Source of the DNA: Butyrivibrio sp.
GTDB taxonomy: Bacteria; Bacillota; Clostridia; Lachnospirales; Lachnospiraceae
DNA: 64,000 nucleotides
Direction of reading: 5' to 3'
Assembly: GCF_017433805.1 (NCBI RefSeq)
Contig: NZ_JAFRGN010000036.1
Span: forward strand, 173,812 to 237,811
Shown: piece after piece, positions 43,935 through 53,440 of the stretch
Numbering within the stretch: position 1 is the stretch's first letter
Layout of the letters: the number at the start of each line of letters is the position of its first letter
Position numbers and translations under genes: made by a program
The notes under the pieces: generated by a model
What the model was told of the DNA's origin: nothing
What the model saw: the letters and a program-made list of their open reading frames with translations, nothing else
Databases searched by the model: none

Positions 43935-43998
43935 GCAACTGGCTATCCTCTCGGACCCTATAGCTTTGCGTCATTAGATTACTCTAATTTTGCCCTTA
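43935..43998 (-). ncRNA. c-di-GMP-I (GEMM) riboswitch aptamer
   Basis: Read on the minus strand, the segment has GGCAAA, a hairpin ATTAGA-GTAA-TCTAAT with a GNRA tetraloop (43988-43973), and the core GACGCAAAGCTATAGGGTC. A short second hairpin TCC-GAGA-GGA follows, then ATAGCCAGTTGC. This order and these invariant blocks are those of the class I c-di-GMP aptamer; the tetraloop and its receptor are both visible. The second hairpin is unusually short. An intrinsic terminator follows at once, so ligand binding should switch transcription read-through. Confidence 0.9.
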
Positions 43999-44049
43999 AT
44001 ATGTAATTCGGAAACTAAATTCCACTAAAATGTTTCCACAGCATTGTTC

Positions 44050-44079
44050 ATTATACTACTGAGCAACTGTTATATGCAA
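44050..44079 (-). promoter_or_regulatory. Promoter of the c-di-GMP riboswitch transcript
   Basis: Minus strand TTGCAT (44079-44074), 18 bases, TATAAT (44055-44050). The leader then runs about 45 bases, with a GGAAAC/GTTTCC pairing, before the aptamer. Confidence 0.65.
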
Positions 44080-44087
44080 CACATTTT

Positions 44088-44621
44088 TTATATGGCGCCA
44101 AATAGCTCCTCCACTATCACATCAGCCATATATAGCTTATAGGAAAGCCTTGATGGCTGATCAGGAACTGTGCAGTGATAGGCCTTAACTCCACTATCTG
44201 TCTCAATAGCAAAAAACACTTCCCCCGGAGTGCTGTCTGCATTGTTTGGATCCACATTTCCAAAGCTTCCTGTGACACCAACAGCTATATCTGCGTCGTA
44301 AGCTCTTCTGCTGGTCTTCGCCATTTCAACCGCCGTCTCAGCTGAATAAACTCCATACTCCTCAATAACGCCAGCAGGTACCCCCATCTGAACCTTGGCT
44401 TCATTGGAGTAGGTAACAAAGGCTCCCTTTATCACAGCGGATGAACCTTCCGTATCAGTAATAAGAGAAGCTAACTGGCCAGAAGTACAGCTCTCCATCG
44501 TAGTGATGGAGAGCCTCTTTTCTATCAAAGACCTTGTTAGCTTCTCATATTTAATGCGCACTGCGGACTCATCTGCCACGCCTCTTGCGCCCACTATTTC
44601 TTTTACCCCAAAATTTGTCAT
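44088..44621 (-). CDS. CinA C-terminal-domain protein (nicotinamide-nucleotide amidase type)
   Basis: 177 residues covering only the CinA/PncC deamidase domain: LSITTMESCTSGQLASLITDTEGSS with the catalytic Ser/Thr region, then FVTYSNEAKVQMGVP and VGVTGSFGNVDPNN (PncC family). The usual N-terminal MoCF domain of full CinA is absent. It should hydrolyse NMN to nicotinate mononucleotide, or act as a competence-damage homologue. GAGGG precedes the ATG. It follows the chemoreceptor gene by about 40 bases. Confidence 0.85.
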   Translation of the reverse strand: MTNFGVKEIVGARGVADESAVRIKYEKLTRSLIEKRLSITTMESCTSGQLASLITDTEGSSAVIKGAFVTYSNEAKVQMGVPAGVIEEYGVYSAETAVEMAKTSRRAYDADIAVGVTGSFGNVDPNNADSTPGEVFFAIETDSGVKAYHCTVPDQPSRLSYKLYMADVIVEELFGAI

Positions 44622-44663
44622 ATTGCCCTCAACTAAACCTTTTTCAATATAATATCTAAAAGC

Positions 44664-46424
44664 TTAGAGAGTTGCAAATTTCTGTGTTGTATCATTAAGC
44701 TGTTCAGTAACCTCAGTATTTCTGTCGATAGCCTTGGATATCTTCTTGATACCACCGACAATTTCCTGCGAGCTCTCAGCAGACTGGGAAATAGCCTGTG
44801 AGCTCTCTCTGATTGAAGTACTGATAAGTGATACAGACTCTACCATCTCATGCATGATCTCATTGAGGTTCTCAGCCTTGTCATTAAACTTACCAAGCAT
44901 ATCCTCCATGAGGTCAGCTGTGTGCTCATACTTCTCACCAGTAGCAACGAATTCATCATAGTCGCCGATTACCTGACCATTGATATAATCAAGCACAGCC
45001 TGAGCATTCTTGGCCAGATTATTAACAGCATCTGTAACCTCATTACTGATGTTCTGGATATTGGCAGCTGTCTGTCTACTGTTATCCGCAAGAGAACTTA
45101 TTTCAGAAGCAACTACAGCAAAGCCCTTGCCGGCTTCTCCTGCTCGTGCTGCCTCAATAGAAGCATTAAGGGCAAGAAGGTTAGTCTGGCTTGCAATTTC
45201 AAGAATGACATTTGTAAGCTCGTTGATCTGAGTAACCTTCTCTGACTCATGAACAGATTCCATAAGTGTGGCAGAAAGGCTCTCCACCTGTTCTCCCGCC
45301 TCAGTCTTTTTGGTATTAACTCTTGCCTTGAGCTCATCTGCCTCTGCTTTGATCTCAGCAGCAGTCTTGGCACCATCTGTTGCCTGATCAGCAATATCCT
45401 GAGCCGCAGCCTTGACGCTATCAACACTGTCATTAATATGAGATACATTGCCGGTTACTGTCTCCATGCTGGCTGCAAGTTCTTCCAATGCTGCAGAAGT
45501 ATTAGTAACGTGGTCATCAGCAATATGAAGCTCTTCCGCAACTTCCTCTGAGGACTTGGTGAGTATTCCGGAACCCTCTTTTACATCCTTCATTATTCCC
45601 TGCAGTGTCTCAATGAAATGGTTGATACCTGTAGTTATGAAAAGAAGCTCCGACTTAGTCTTTGTTCCAATTCTTGCTGTAAGATCGCCCTTGCCCGCCT
45701 CAATATCTGTAATAATACTATTAACTTCGTCACTGATGCTCCTAATCTTTCTGACGATGTTCTTATAGTTGATAAGGAAGCTGAATATGATCAGCATCAG
45801 AATGACAATAACACCAATAAGAGCCGTCATATTACCGGACTTAAGCAAGGTGGTCATCATGAGGATTGTGGCATCAGAGGATGCATTTATTGCCTCATCC
45901 AAAACCTTAGTGGAATGGAAAATAGCCACCTTCTGAATCTCAGCCTTATTAAACAGAATATTGTAGGCTGAATCAGTATCTCCGGCATCACATTTTTCTA
46001 TAGATGAATCAATGAACTTATTAAGCCTTGAATATTGCTGACGTATCTCAGCCATCTGCGCTATCGCAGCTTCATTACCAAGTGCTGTAAAATCTGTCTC
46101 AAGCGATGAAATATCTGCATCTATCGCCGACCTTACTGCTTCAATCTGAGGAAGAAGCGCTGTCTTGGTCTCAACAGCAGAAGCTGCAACATAGCCTGTA
46201 GCCTGATCGTAAAGAGACATGACATCACTCTTTAGTGTTGCCTCATCCTGCGTCAGCTTCATCATGGTATTGAACATGCTCTTACTGCTATTTGTGGAGC
46301 TCCTCATAGACAGAACCACAAAGGCCATAACTATTATGAACGCTATGAAGATCATGACATTTGATGTCGTCAGCTGGAACATAATAGAATGTATCTTTTT
46401 AATACGAACTTTATCTTCTCTCAT
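44664..46424 (-). CDS. Methyl-accepting chemotaxis protein
   Basis: 586 residues. TM1 about 15-38; an extracytoplasmic four-helix-bundle ligand domain about 40-200; TM2 about 203-225; HAMP about 225-280; then the cytoplasmic signalling hairpin with the conserved tip [20 protein letters not shown]. Methylation helices flank the tip. It should signal to CheA/CheW, whose genes are not in the window. AAGGAGGGG precedes the ATG. It begins 9 bases after the stop of a solute-binding protein, a probable sensing partner. Confidence 0.93.
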   Translation of the reverse strand: MREDKVRIKKIHSIMFQLTTSNVMIFIAFIIVMAFVVLSMRSSTNSSKSMFNTMMKLTQDEATLKSDVMSLYDQATGYVAASAVETKTALLPQIEAVRSAIDADISSLETDFTALGNEAAIAQMAEIRQQYSRLNKFIDSSIEKCDAGDTDSAYNILFNKAEIQKVAIFHSTKVLDEAINASSDATILMMTTLLKSGNMTALIGVIVILMLIIFSFLINYKNIVRKIRSISDEVNSIITDIEAGKGDLTARIGTKTKSELLFITTGINHFIETLQGIMKDVKEGSGILTKSSEEVAEELHIADDHVTNTSAALEELAASMETVTGNVSHINDSVDSVKAAAQDIADQATDGAKTAAEIKAEADELKARVNTKKTEAGEQVESLSATLMESVHESEKVTQINELTNVILEIASQTNLLALNASIEAARAGEAGKGFAVVASEISSLADNSRQTAANIQNISNEVTDAVNNLAKNAQAVLDYINGQVIGDYDEFVATGEKYEHTADLMEDMLGKFNDKAENLNEIMHEMVESVSLISTSIRESSQAISQSAESSQEIVGGIKKISKAIDRNTEVTEQLNDTTQKFATL

Positions 46425-46433
46425 GTCCCCTCC

Positions 46434-47735
46434 TTATAATTTAGCGTACCAGTCTTTGGCAATCTTCTTGATTTCATTAACAAAACCAGCCACATCTGTG
46501 TCGCCCTTTGCGAAATGATGGAAGGCAAAAGACAAACCGTTCTGTCCAAGTCCTTCTGGCATATCCATCCAGTGCCAGCTGGAGGTTTTACCTGCTGAAA
46601 TATAGCTGGAAATTACAGGAGCAAATGGATCTGAAGCCACATATTTGCAATCAACAAATGGGCTTACAAAGCCTGCTTCTTCTACCAGAATCTTCTGCGC
46701 ACTATCCTCAGAGCACCACTGCAAGAATGCAAGTGCTGCATCAACATTTCCTTCTTTTGATACTGCCCACCAGGATGGAGCGCTGGTAAGGATTGTATCC
46801 ATGCCTTCTTCAAAAGCATATGAGATCATTCCAATTTCGAAATTGCCGGCAGCGGCATACTGACTGGCATCATCACCTGTGAGTGTTGCACCGATCCATG
46901 ACCCTTGGGTTATGAAAGCATATTTACCAGATGCAAAGCCCAGCACCTGATCATTATATACGCCATCTGTCAGAAGAGCCGGATCAGAATACTCATTGAA
47001 AAGACCTATCATCTCAGCAAAATGAGTAAGTCTCTCATCGTCAAAGGATCCGCCATTTCCAAGCATATCAATGTATGTAGTGTCAGCCCTGTCAAGGCCT
47101 GAATCGTAATACGCACCCATAATATGGTTTCCTGCGGACCATCCAAGATTCTCAGGTTCTGCGCAATATCCAATAACAGCCTTAAGGCCCAGGCTGTCCT
47201 TCTTAGAATCTATTGTTTCAAAGGCTTTTCTCATTGACTCGGGTCCCGTGATGGACGCTGGATCAACGCCTGCCTTAGCCAAAATATCTGCGTTATAAGC
47301 AAGACCTATGGCCTCAGTTGTATAAGGAAAGCCAAGGGTACCATAAGTCGAATCCTTGTAGGCTGCATCAGTTCTGGAAGCCCAGCCCTGATCGCTCATA
47401 TCAACCAGAAGTCCCTCCCAGTTACCAAAACCGGAGGATTCACAGGCAATGATATCAGGCATCTGATCAGACAAATAATACCCCTTAAGTGTCGCCTGGG
47501 CATCAACGCCAGACTCAACATTAAGGATATTTACTGTCACTCCTGTTTCTTTCTGGTATTCCTGAGCAAGAGTCTGTAACTGAGAGCTTACCTCACTCTT
47601 AATGTTCAGCAAGGAGATAGTAGCTGGCTCTGCAGAATCTGTCACTTCACCTGCAGCTTCTTTATTACCACAGCCAGAAGTAACACACATCAAGGCCAAA
47701 GCTACCGTCAGAAGATATACAATTCTTTTTCTCAT
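46434..47735 (-). CDS. Extracellular solute-binding lipoprotein (SBP_bac_1, sugar type) upstream of a chemoreceptor
   Basis: 433 residues. Lipobox VTSGCGNK (Cys near 22). The SBP_bac_1 fold is seen in ISLLNIKSEVSSQLQTLAQEY, the DILAKAGVDPAS loop, GKYAFITQGSWIGA and WWAVSKEGNVDAALAFLQW. It probably binds a carbohydrate. No permease or ATPase gene is adjacent; instead the chemoreceptor follows by 9 bases in the same direction. AAAGGAAG precedes the ATG. It may deliver ligand to the receptor rather than to a transporter (inference). Confidence 0.88.
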   Translation of the reverse strand: MRKRIVYLLTVALALMCVTSGCGNKEAAGEVTDSAEPATISLLNIKSEVSSQLQTLAQEYQKETGVTVNILNVESGVDAQATLKGYYLSDQMPDIIACESSGFGNWEGLLVDMSDQGWASRTDAAYKDSTYGTLGFPYTTEAIGLAYNADILAKAGVDPASITGPESMRKAFETIDSKKDSLGLKAVIGYCAEPENLGWSAGNHIMGAYYDSGLDRADTTYIDMLGNGGSFDDERLTHFAEMIGLFNEYSDPALLTDGVYNDQVLGFASGKYAFITQGSWIGATLTGDDASQYAAAGNFEIGMISYAFEEGMDTILTSAPSWWAVSKEGNVDAALAFLQWCSEDSAQKILVEEAGFVSPFVDCKYVASDPFAPVISSYISAGKTSSWHWMDMPEGLGQNGLSFAFHHFAKGDTDVAGFVNEIKKIAKDWYAKL

Positions 47736-47847
47736 GTCTCATCTTCCTTTCTACTACGCGGTAATATAATCGCAAATTAATTATACGTTATATCATTTAT
47801 TATTTGCCGGTTAGAGCCAAACCTTAAGAAAGATTTAAGAAATAAAG

Positions 47848-47876
47848 AAGGCCTCAGGTTTAAAAACCTGAGACCT
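47848..47876 (-). terminator. Intrinsic terminator after the DUF975 gene
   Basis: Minus strand GGTCTCAGGTTT / AACCTGAGGCC stem, followed by TTCTTTATTT. It ends the GGDEF-EAL - L,D-transpeptidase - DUF975 run. Confidence 0.75.
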
Positions 47877-47893
47877 TATATCCAGCTAATATT

Positions 47894-48580
47894 TTATCCC
47901 TTGATTGCCTTATAAAGAGCTGCATCAGAACTGAGCTTATATGGGTTAACGTAGAAGATACCTGCAAGCCCAAGTGTTAATACTACCAGGATACCCCACA
48001 AAATAAATGAAAGGTCATAAACAAATGCATTAAACTTGTGGCCCTTCATCATAGCTCTTGACTTCTTAAGAGCTTCAACAGCCTTAATTCCCGGCTCATC
48101 TGCCAAAAGATATGGCACCAGCCTATAGGAATACGACAGTATTATTCCCGGAATAATGAATAGCACACAGCAAAGCGCAATCAAAAAGTTTCTAAGGAAA
48201 ATACCACCAACAGTGCTAAGATAGCCATGTTTAAAAGCATATCCCATCTCACCAAGATCAGCATTTGCATCAAGATTCTGTATAAAGAATCTGTTACATC
48301 CGACCTCAAGTGGATTGAACAGGAACGTATCAAAAAGAGCAACGATAATGGCCACAAACGCCAGAACTGCAAGTATAGCTACAGCAATTATTATCAAAGT
48401 CTGCTCATCGATAGTACCTTCTGCCATAGCCTGTTCAATCTGTTCACCATTCTGTTTCCATGCTACACCTGATGATGATGCAAAGAAAAGAGAATAAACG
48501 ATTCCTACCAGCACAGATTTCCAGTAGTTTCGCTTAAAGCACTCTTTACCCCTAGCCTTAATTTCTTTTCTACTCCACAT
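47894..48580 (-). CDS. DUF975 integral membrane protein
   Basis: 228 residues with about five to six membrane segments. The start WSRKEIKARGKECFKRNYWKS is the DUF975 signature, and ALCCVLFIIPGIILSYSYRL with LKKSRAMMKGHKFNAFVYDLSF is conserved. GGAGG lies 8 bases before ATG 48580; a longer in-frame opening lacks a site. Function unknown. It lies last in the run with a c-di-GMP enzyme and a peptidoglycan cross-linking enzyme. Confidence 0.88.
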   Translation of the reverse strand: MWSRKEIKARGKECFKRNYWKSVLVGIVYSLFFASSSGVAWKQNGEQIEQAMAEGTIDEQTLIIIAVAILAVLAFVAIIVALFDTFLFNPLEVGCNRFFIQNLDANADLGEMGYAFKHGYLSTVGGIFLRNFLIALCCVLFIIPGIILSYSYRLVPYLLADEPGIKAVEALKKSRAMMKGHKFNAFVYDLSFILWGILVVLTLGLAGIFYVNPYKLSSDAALYKAIKG

Positions 48581-48627
48581 TATCTCTACCTCCATAAATG
48601 TTTTATAGATAAATTGTATCATGTTAT

Positions 48628-49254
48628 TTAGTGTACAACAACCATGGTTCCAACACTAACCATATCATACAAGGTGTTAGCCACATCACTAGGGAGGTTC
48701 ACACAACCATGAGATCCGTTATAGGTATAGATATCGCCGCCAAATTCGCTTCTCCAGCTGGCATCGTGAAGTCCTACTGCCCCTGTAAATCTCATCCATC
48801 TGTTGACCCATACATTCCAGGTTGGCCCTACAAGGTACTTACCAGGAACCTTTGAATCAATAAAGAACACTCCTCTTGGTGTTCCATTGCCATTTTTGAT
48901 ATTACCGGAAACTATAGGGGACGACAGTACAGATACGCCATCCACATAGTAGTTCATGGTCTGATTATCGAGGTCCACATCCACATAGGTTGTAGGTGCA
49001 GTATATGCCTCATGTTCTCCAGAGGCTGCTTCCTGCGCATTTTTATATCTGCCTTCATTTATTCCAAAATTCACATAATGACTATACAGAGCGTTCGGAT
49101 CTCTTCCATAGGCAGCCACAACATCCGGATACTGAGCTGCATAAAAAGACGGGTCAAAGTCGCTGGCCTGTGCTCTCACGCAAGACCCACCAAGTACCCC
49201 TAACACAAGTAGTAAAGCTGCAAATCCTTTGCAAAAAAACTTCATTCCCTTCAT
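48628..49254 (-). CDS. Secreted L,D-transpeptidase (YkuD) with an N-terminal YPD-type module
   Basis: 208 residues. A signal peptide ends near residue 30 (VRAQA-S). Residues about 32-75 form a module FDPSFYAAQYPDVVAAYG..HYVNFGINEGR, found in many secreted bacterial proteins. The YkuD domain (about 90-208) ends with the catalytic GSHGCVNLPSD (Cys about 187). It should make or edit 3-3 peptidoglycan cross-links, or anchor a protein to the wall. It follows the GGDEF-EAL gene by 41 bases. Confidence 0.9.
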   Translation of the reverse strand: MKGMKFFCKGFAALLLVLGVLGGSCVRAQASDFDPSFYAAQYPDVVAAYGRDPNALYSHYVNFGINEGRYKNAQEAASGEHEAYTAPTTYVDVDLDNQTMNYYVDGVSVLSSPIVSGNIKNGNGTPRGVFFIDSKVPGKYLVGPTWNVWVNRWMRFTGAVGLHDASWRSEFGGDIYTYNGSHGCVNLPSDVANTLYDMVSVGTMVVVH

Positions 49255-49295
49255 AAAACTTCACGCCCTTTCATGTCATTATAGTTTGGAAAATA

Positions 49296-51821
49296 TCAAT
49301 TCATGTTTGCCACGAAATCAATCGCCATATCAGCTTCGAGTGGCCTGCTGAAATAATAGCCTTGTACTGCATCTGCTTTGAACTCGCAGAGCCTGTCATA
49401 CTGCCATTTTTCTTCAACGCCCTCGATGATGATTGTCTTGTTCATGTCGTGTGCAAGCTTAATTACATCACCGATAAAGCTGTCCTTACCAGGAATCAGA
49501 TAAGCATCCACCAGGGACTTATCCAGCTTTATCTCATCTATAGGAATATAGATCAGATAACCAAGGGACGAATATCCTGTTCCAAAATCGTCCATCAGAA
49601 TCCTGAAGCCCAAATCCTTAAAGTCTTCGAACAGCTTCTTGGTCTGGATATTTTGCTCTATCAAAAGAGATTCCGTAATCTCTATCTGTATATATCTATG
49701 TGGTATCTGATACTCTGCCAGCAGTTCTTTTAAGAAGCTCATAAAGCCCACATCATTAACCTGCTTGGATGAGAAATTTATGGAAACTGGAATGAGCTCT
49801 TTTCCCTGATCTCTCCATTCTGCCATCTGCTTAACAACCTGCTCTGTTATGATTCTTCCAAGCCTGATGATCCAGCCATTTTTCTCAATAACAGGAATAA
49901 AGGTACCTGGTCCCTGTGCAATGTTTTTCGCCCTTACAAGAGCCTCAAAGCCTATAGTTTTGCCTGTAGCAGTCTCAATCTTGGGCTGATATACCATGTA
50001 GAACAGATTATTATCAAAGGCTTCATTCACCAGAGTCTTGAGATAGCTCTCTTCCTGAAGCTTTTTCTGCATCTCGTCAGCATAAATAAATGCTGTATTC
50101 CTGCCATGTTCCTTGGCTTCATACATAGCGATCTCAGCATTTATAATGTGCTGCTCAGGATAGCTATCTCCGGATGCATTTGACACACCTACGCTGGCAG
50201 AAAGTGCCAGAGTGTCTTCGCCTGCTACTATCGGTTTTCTAAAGGCTTCCAGAATCTCCTGTACTTCCTCAGAATCCGCCTCCAGATTTTTGCCCGGAAC
50301 CATAACAATGAACTCATCTCCGCCATATCTTCCGACCTGCCATCGCTTATCAATAGCAAGCTGTTTGAGTTCTCTGGACAAATGCCTGATGATATAGTCA
50401 GCCATACTGTGCCCATAGTTCTCATTTACAACCTTGAAGCCGTCTATATCAACCATCATGACCGCATATTTTTCGTCGCTCTTGATTTCTCTGTTCAGAG
50501 TTTCAACAATGGCTCTTCTGTTCAAAAGATCTGACAGATCATCATGTTCAGCCTGATAACGGAGCTTGTTCCTCGATTTTTCCAGCTTCTCAGCTGAGAT
50601 CTTAAGCTGCTCATTATCATACTTTTGTTGCGTGACTGTCATATTCGCAGTAACCATCAGTAGCATAAGGGCTGTAACAATAAGCATCGATGCCGGAATA
50701 ATATTCTTATAGTATTCCAGAGGATTAAAAGGCTTATTGACGTAATTCGTATTTGGCGGAAGCATACTCTCTTTTATGCCATATTTCTGCATGAGTTTAT
50801 AGTTGAACTCAGCCTTACTTGGAGTGACCAGATCAAGAGGATACATTGAAATATCCGTGTCATTTTCAAGGACATCAACAATAATAAGTCCTGCGTCCCT
50901 TGTCTGTATGGAAAAATCCATGTATATTCCGCCCAAAACGCCCTGATCTCTTCCACCGGAATAATTTCTGATGATAGGCACATCAGCATATGTCACAACC
51001 GTATTTGTGCGATCCAGCATAGAATAAGTATTTCCGTTGCGATCTGTATAACTGGTCATGTAGAAAAGAACTGCGTCATCTTTGGGAAGTCTCTTAAGCA
51101 CTCCAATAAGCTCTTCCTGAGTGAGACTTTCTGTGTTTATATCAGTAAAGGTATAATCCGGATACTTCTGGTCATAGGAGAAAAAGATATCCATATCCGC
51201 CTTACCAGCAGCTGACTCATCGTGAAGCGCCACGAAGGTCTTTCTATCTGGCATAGTTTCCATGGCAAGTTCCAGGCAATCTCTCAGGTAGTCTTTTTCA
51301 TAAAAGCCTGTCATCATAGGATTTTCTGCAGATTTCACAGCAAAGTCCGCATCATTTATGCCAAAGAAAACCATTGGAAGCCCCTTAAAAAGCTCCTCCT
51401 GATATTTGAGTGCAAATGCAAGGGCATCATCATCTCCTAAAAGAACTGCTTCGTAGCCCCTGTCTTTGGATTCCATCCTCTTCTTTAGGAAATCATGGAA
51501 ATCAAGCTTATCAGCATCAGTGCCATAATTCTTGGCATCCATGTAAATCACATCAAACTCAATACCCTTAGGATAGAGAGCCTGTTTGAGGCCTTCTATC
51601 TGATCATCATATGTATAATAAAGTGGATTATATGCGCACAGGAACAGTACGCGGTGAGTGACCATAGTTGGTCTTTTGACTTCAGTATCCTCATTTTCTG
51701 AGCGAATACTAAAAACAAGCGTAATAATAGCTGCAATCAGAAGCATGATTCCAATTGCAGTCAGGGTGTAGCGTATATATAAGAAAAGCTTTCTTTTTCT
51801 CTCTTCCATACGTTTCGCCAT
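49296..51821 (-). CDS. Membrane GGDEF-EAL protein with periplasmic binding-protein-like sensor
   Basis: 841 residues. TM1 about 15-37, an extracytoplasmic domain resembling ABC_sub_bind-type sensors (VLFLCAYNPLYYTYDDQIEGL) about 50-370, TM2 about 378-400, then GGDEF and EAL. The GGDEF motif GRYGGDEFIVMV (about 499) is intact, and EAL keeps FEALVRAKN, INFSSKQ, IEITESLL, MDDFGTGYSSLG and IIEGVEEK. Both activities look possible; which dominates is not readable. No good ribosome-binding site precedes either Met. It leads the run with an L,D-transpeptidase. Confidence 0.9.
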   Translation of the reverse strand: MAKRMEERKRKLFLYIRYTLTAIGIMLLIAAIITLVFSIRSENEDTEVKRPTMVTHRVLFLCAYNPLYYTYDDQIEGLKQALYPKGIEFDVIYMDAKNYGTDADKLDFHDFLKKRMESKDRGYEAVLLGDDDALAFALKYQEELFKGLPMVFFGINDADFAVKSAENPMMTGFYEKDYLRDCLELAMETMPDRKTFVALHDESAAGKADMDIFFSYDQKYPDYTFTDINTESLTQEELIGVLKRLPKDDAVLFYMTSYTDRNGNTYSMLDRTNTVVTYADVPIIRNYSGGRDQGVLGGIYMDFSIQTRDAGLIIVDVLENDTDISMYPLDLVTPSKAEFNYKLMQKYGIKESMLPPNTNYVNKPFNPLEYYKNIIPASMLIVTALMLLMVTANMTVTQQKYDNEQLKISAEKLEKSRNKLRYQAEHDDLSDLLNRRAIVETLNREIKSDEKYAVMMVDIDGFKVVNENYGHSMADYIIRHLSRELKQLAIDKRWQVGRYGGDEFIVMVPGKNLEADSEEVQEILEAFRKPIVAGEDTLALSASVGVSNASGDSYPEQHIINAEIAMYEAKEHGRNTAFIYADEMQKKLQEESYLKTLVNEAFDNNLFYMVYQPKIETATGKTIGFEALVRAKNIAQGPGTFIPVIEKNGWIIRLGRIITEQVVKQMAEWRDQGKELIPVSINFSSKQVNDVGFMSFLKELLAEYQIPHRYIQIEITESLLIEQNIQTKKLFEDFKDLGFRILMDDFGTGYSSLGYLIYIPIDEIKLDKSLVDAYLIPGKDSFIGDVIKLAHDMNKTIIIEGVEEKWQYDRLCEFKADAVQGYYFSRPLEADMAIDFVANMN

Positions 51822-51907
51822 AATTATTTATACGAAAATTTACTACACCCTAATTATATTGGAGATAAGATTCTTATTTAATTAAAAAACCATTAAAAGA
51901 CTAATAA

Positions 51908-53248
51908 CTATTCGACAACTTTGTGAATCCATTTTCCGCTGGCAAATCTGATAGTAAAAATAATGCCTCGGATTGCCCAATCTGCAAACATTCCGATCCA
52001 CACACCCATTGCACCCATACCAACCACGCGGATAAGGAAGGTAGCAAGGGTAACTCTGCAAAGCCACATGGTAAGTGTAGCGATTATCATTGAGAACTTA
52101 ACGTCTCCAGCTGCTCTCATGGCATATGGAGTAATGAAAGATGGCGCCCAGAGCAGTGGCTTGGCTATAGTGATCCAGCCCAGCATGTAAATGCAAAGCT
52201 TAGCACTATCTGGTTCCATGTGAGCAAGGATAGTTACTGGTCTTGCAATAGCATAGGTAAACAGACAGCTCGCCAGTATTGCAATGTAGCCCCATCCTAT
52301 CATCTTCTTGGTGTAGTAGATGGCTTCATCCTTCCTGCCTGCTCCAAGACACTGACCAGTTATGGTCATGAGACCTATACCAACTCCAATACCCGCAACA
52401 CCGTTGACGTTCTCAAAGATATTGGTCATAGCCTGAGCTGCAATCGCCATTGTACCAAGGGTTGATACAGATGACTGAATAGCCAGCTTACCAAACTGGA
52501 ACATGGAATTCTCTATACCGTTTGGAATACCCATTCCAAGGATACGTTTGATCTTGTCAAAATCAGGTCTGATATTGTGATACTGCCTGATGAAGATTTC
52601 CTGATTATCTCTGCGAAGAAGCCATAACAGTACAACTGCAGAAAATACTCTTGAAACCAGAGTAGCAATAGCTGCTCCGTAAACTCCAAGCCCAAATACA
52701 TAGATAAGAACCGCATTACCAGCCACGTTCAGAATATTAGAAACAATGGCTACGTTCATAGGAAGTCTTGTATTGGACTGAGCCCTGAATATGGCACTTC
52801 CGGCCGCAGCCAGAGATATTCCAGGGTAAGACAGAATAGTCAGGATAAAATAGATACTAGCTGCCTGATAAACATCTGCATCTATCTGTCCAAATATTCC
52901 TCTAAGGAGCTGTCCTCTGAAAAGAAGACAGATCAGCATAACAGCAAGAGATATGAAGGCAGATACCAGAATAACCTGTCTGGCTGCCTCATTAGCTCTT
53001 CTGATGTCCTTCTGGCCAATATAAGTTGAACAGATGATAACTCCACCTGTTGCAAGGGCATTAAAAGCCTGAACTACCAGATTGTTGATGGAGTCAACGA
53101 GGGATACACCGGAAAGAGCCGCTGCTCCTACGTTGCTGACCATCATGGAATCAGCCATTCCCATAAGGGAGTTCAGAAATTGTTCAGCTATAATAGGAAT
53201 CAGCAACAGGAGAAGTTTCCTGTTGCTGAACATGTGATTTTGATTCAT
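51908..53248 (-). CDS. MATE-family exporter
   Basis: 446 residues with about 12 membrane segments and the two-lobe MATE pattern: LLIPIIAEQFLNSLMGMADSM near the start, and the repeated lobe start AIQSSVSTLGTMAIAAQA near 270. It should export cationic compounds or drugs with Na+ or H+. A palindrome-rich spacer separates it from argS upstream. No strong ribosome-binding site is seen. It is intact, unlike the MATE fragment at 63946. Confidence 0.9.
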   Translation of the reverse strand: MNQNHMFSNRKLLLLLIPIIAEQFLNSLMGMADSMMVSNVGAAALSGVSLVDSINNLVVQAFNALATGGVIICSTYIGQKDIRRANEAARQVILVSAFISLAVMLICLLFRGQLLRGIFGQIDADVYQAASIYFILTILSYPGISLAAAGSAIFRAQSNTRLPMNVAIVSNILNVAGNAVLIYVFGLGVYGAAIATLVSRVFSAVVLLWLLRRDNQEIFIRQYHNIRPDFDKIKRILGMGIPNGIENSMFQFGKLAIQSSVSTLGTMAIAAQAMTNIFENVNGVAGIGVGIGLMTITGQCLGAGRKDEAIYYTKKMIGWGYIAILASCLFTYAIARPVTILAHMEPDSAKLCIYMLGWITIAKPLLWAPSFITPYAMRAAGDVKFSMIIATLTMWLCRVTLATFLIRVVGMGAMGVWIGMFADWAIRGIIFTIRFASGKWIHKVVE

Positions 53249-53267
53249 TATATATACCCACTACTTA

Positions 53268-53440
53268 TGAGCGATATTACGGATTGCTCCGCTTCGCTCA
53301 CGCAATCCTACGTCCATTCGGAAATCGACCTACTCACTTCGTTCGTATGTCTTCTTTCCTCATGTCCGTTATGTCATCGAGGTTTCAAGTATATGCATGC
53401 GAGCATGCATACTTGAAGCTTCTCTTCCATATATCGCTCA
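53268..53440. repeat. Nested inverted repeats between argS and the MATE gene
   Basis: Outer arms TGAGCGATAT (53268-53277) and ATATCGCTCA (53431-53440) are perfect and enclose about 150 bases; the right arm ends at the argS stop codon. Inside are GGATTGC / GCAATCC (53281-53287, 53302-53308) and a strong hairpin TCAAGTATATGCATGC / GCATGCATACTTGA (53385-53416) with a 2-base bulge. No long T run follows, so it is not a plain terminator. Confidence 0.6.
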
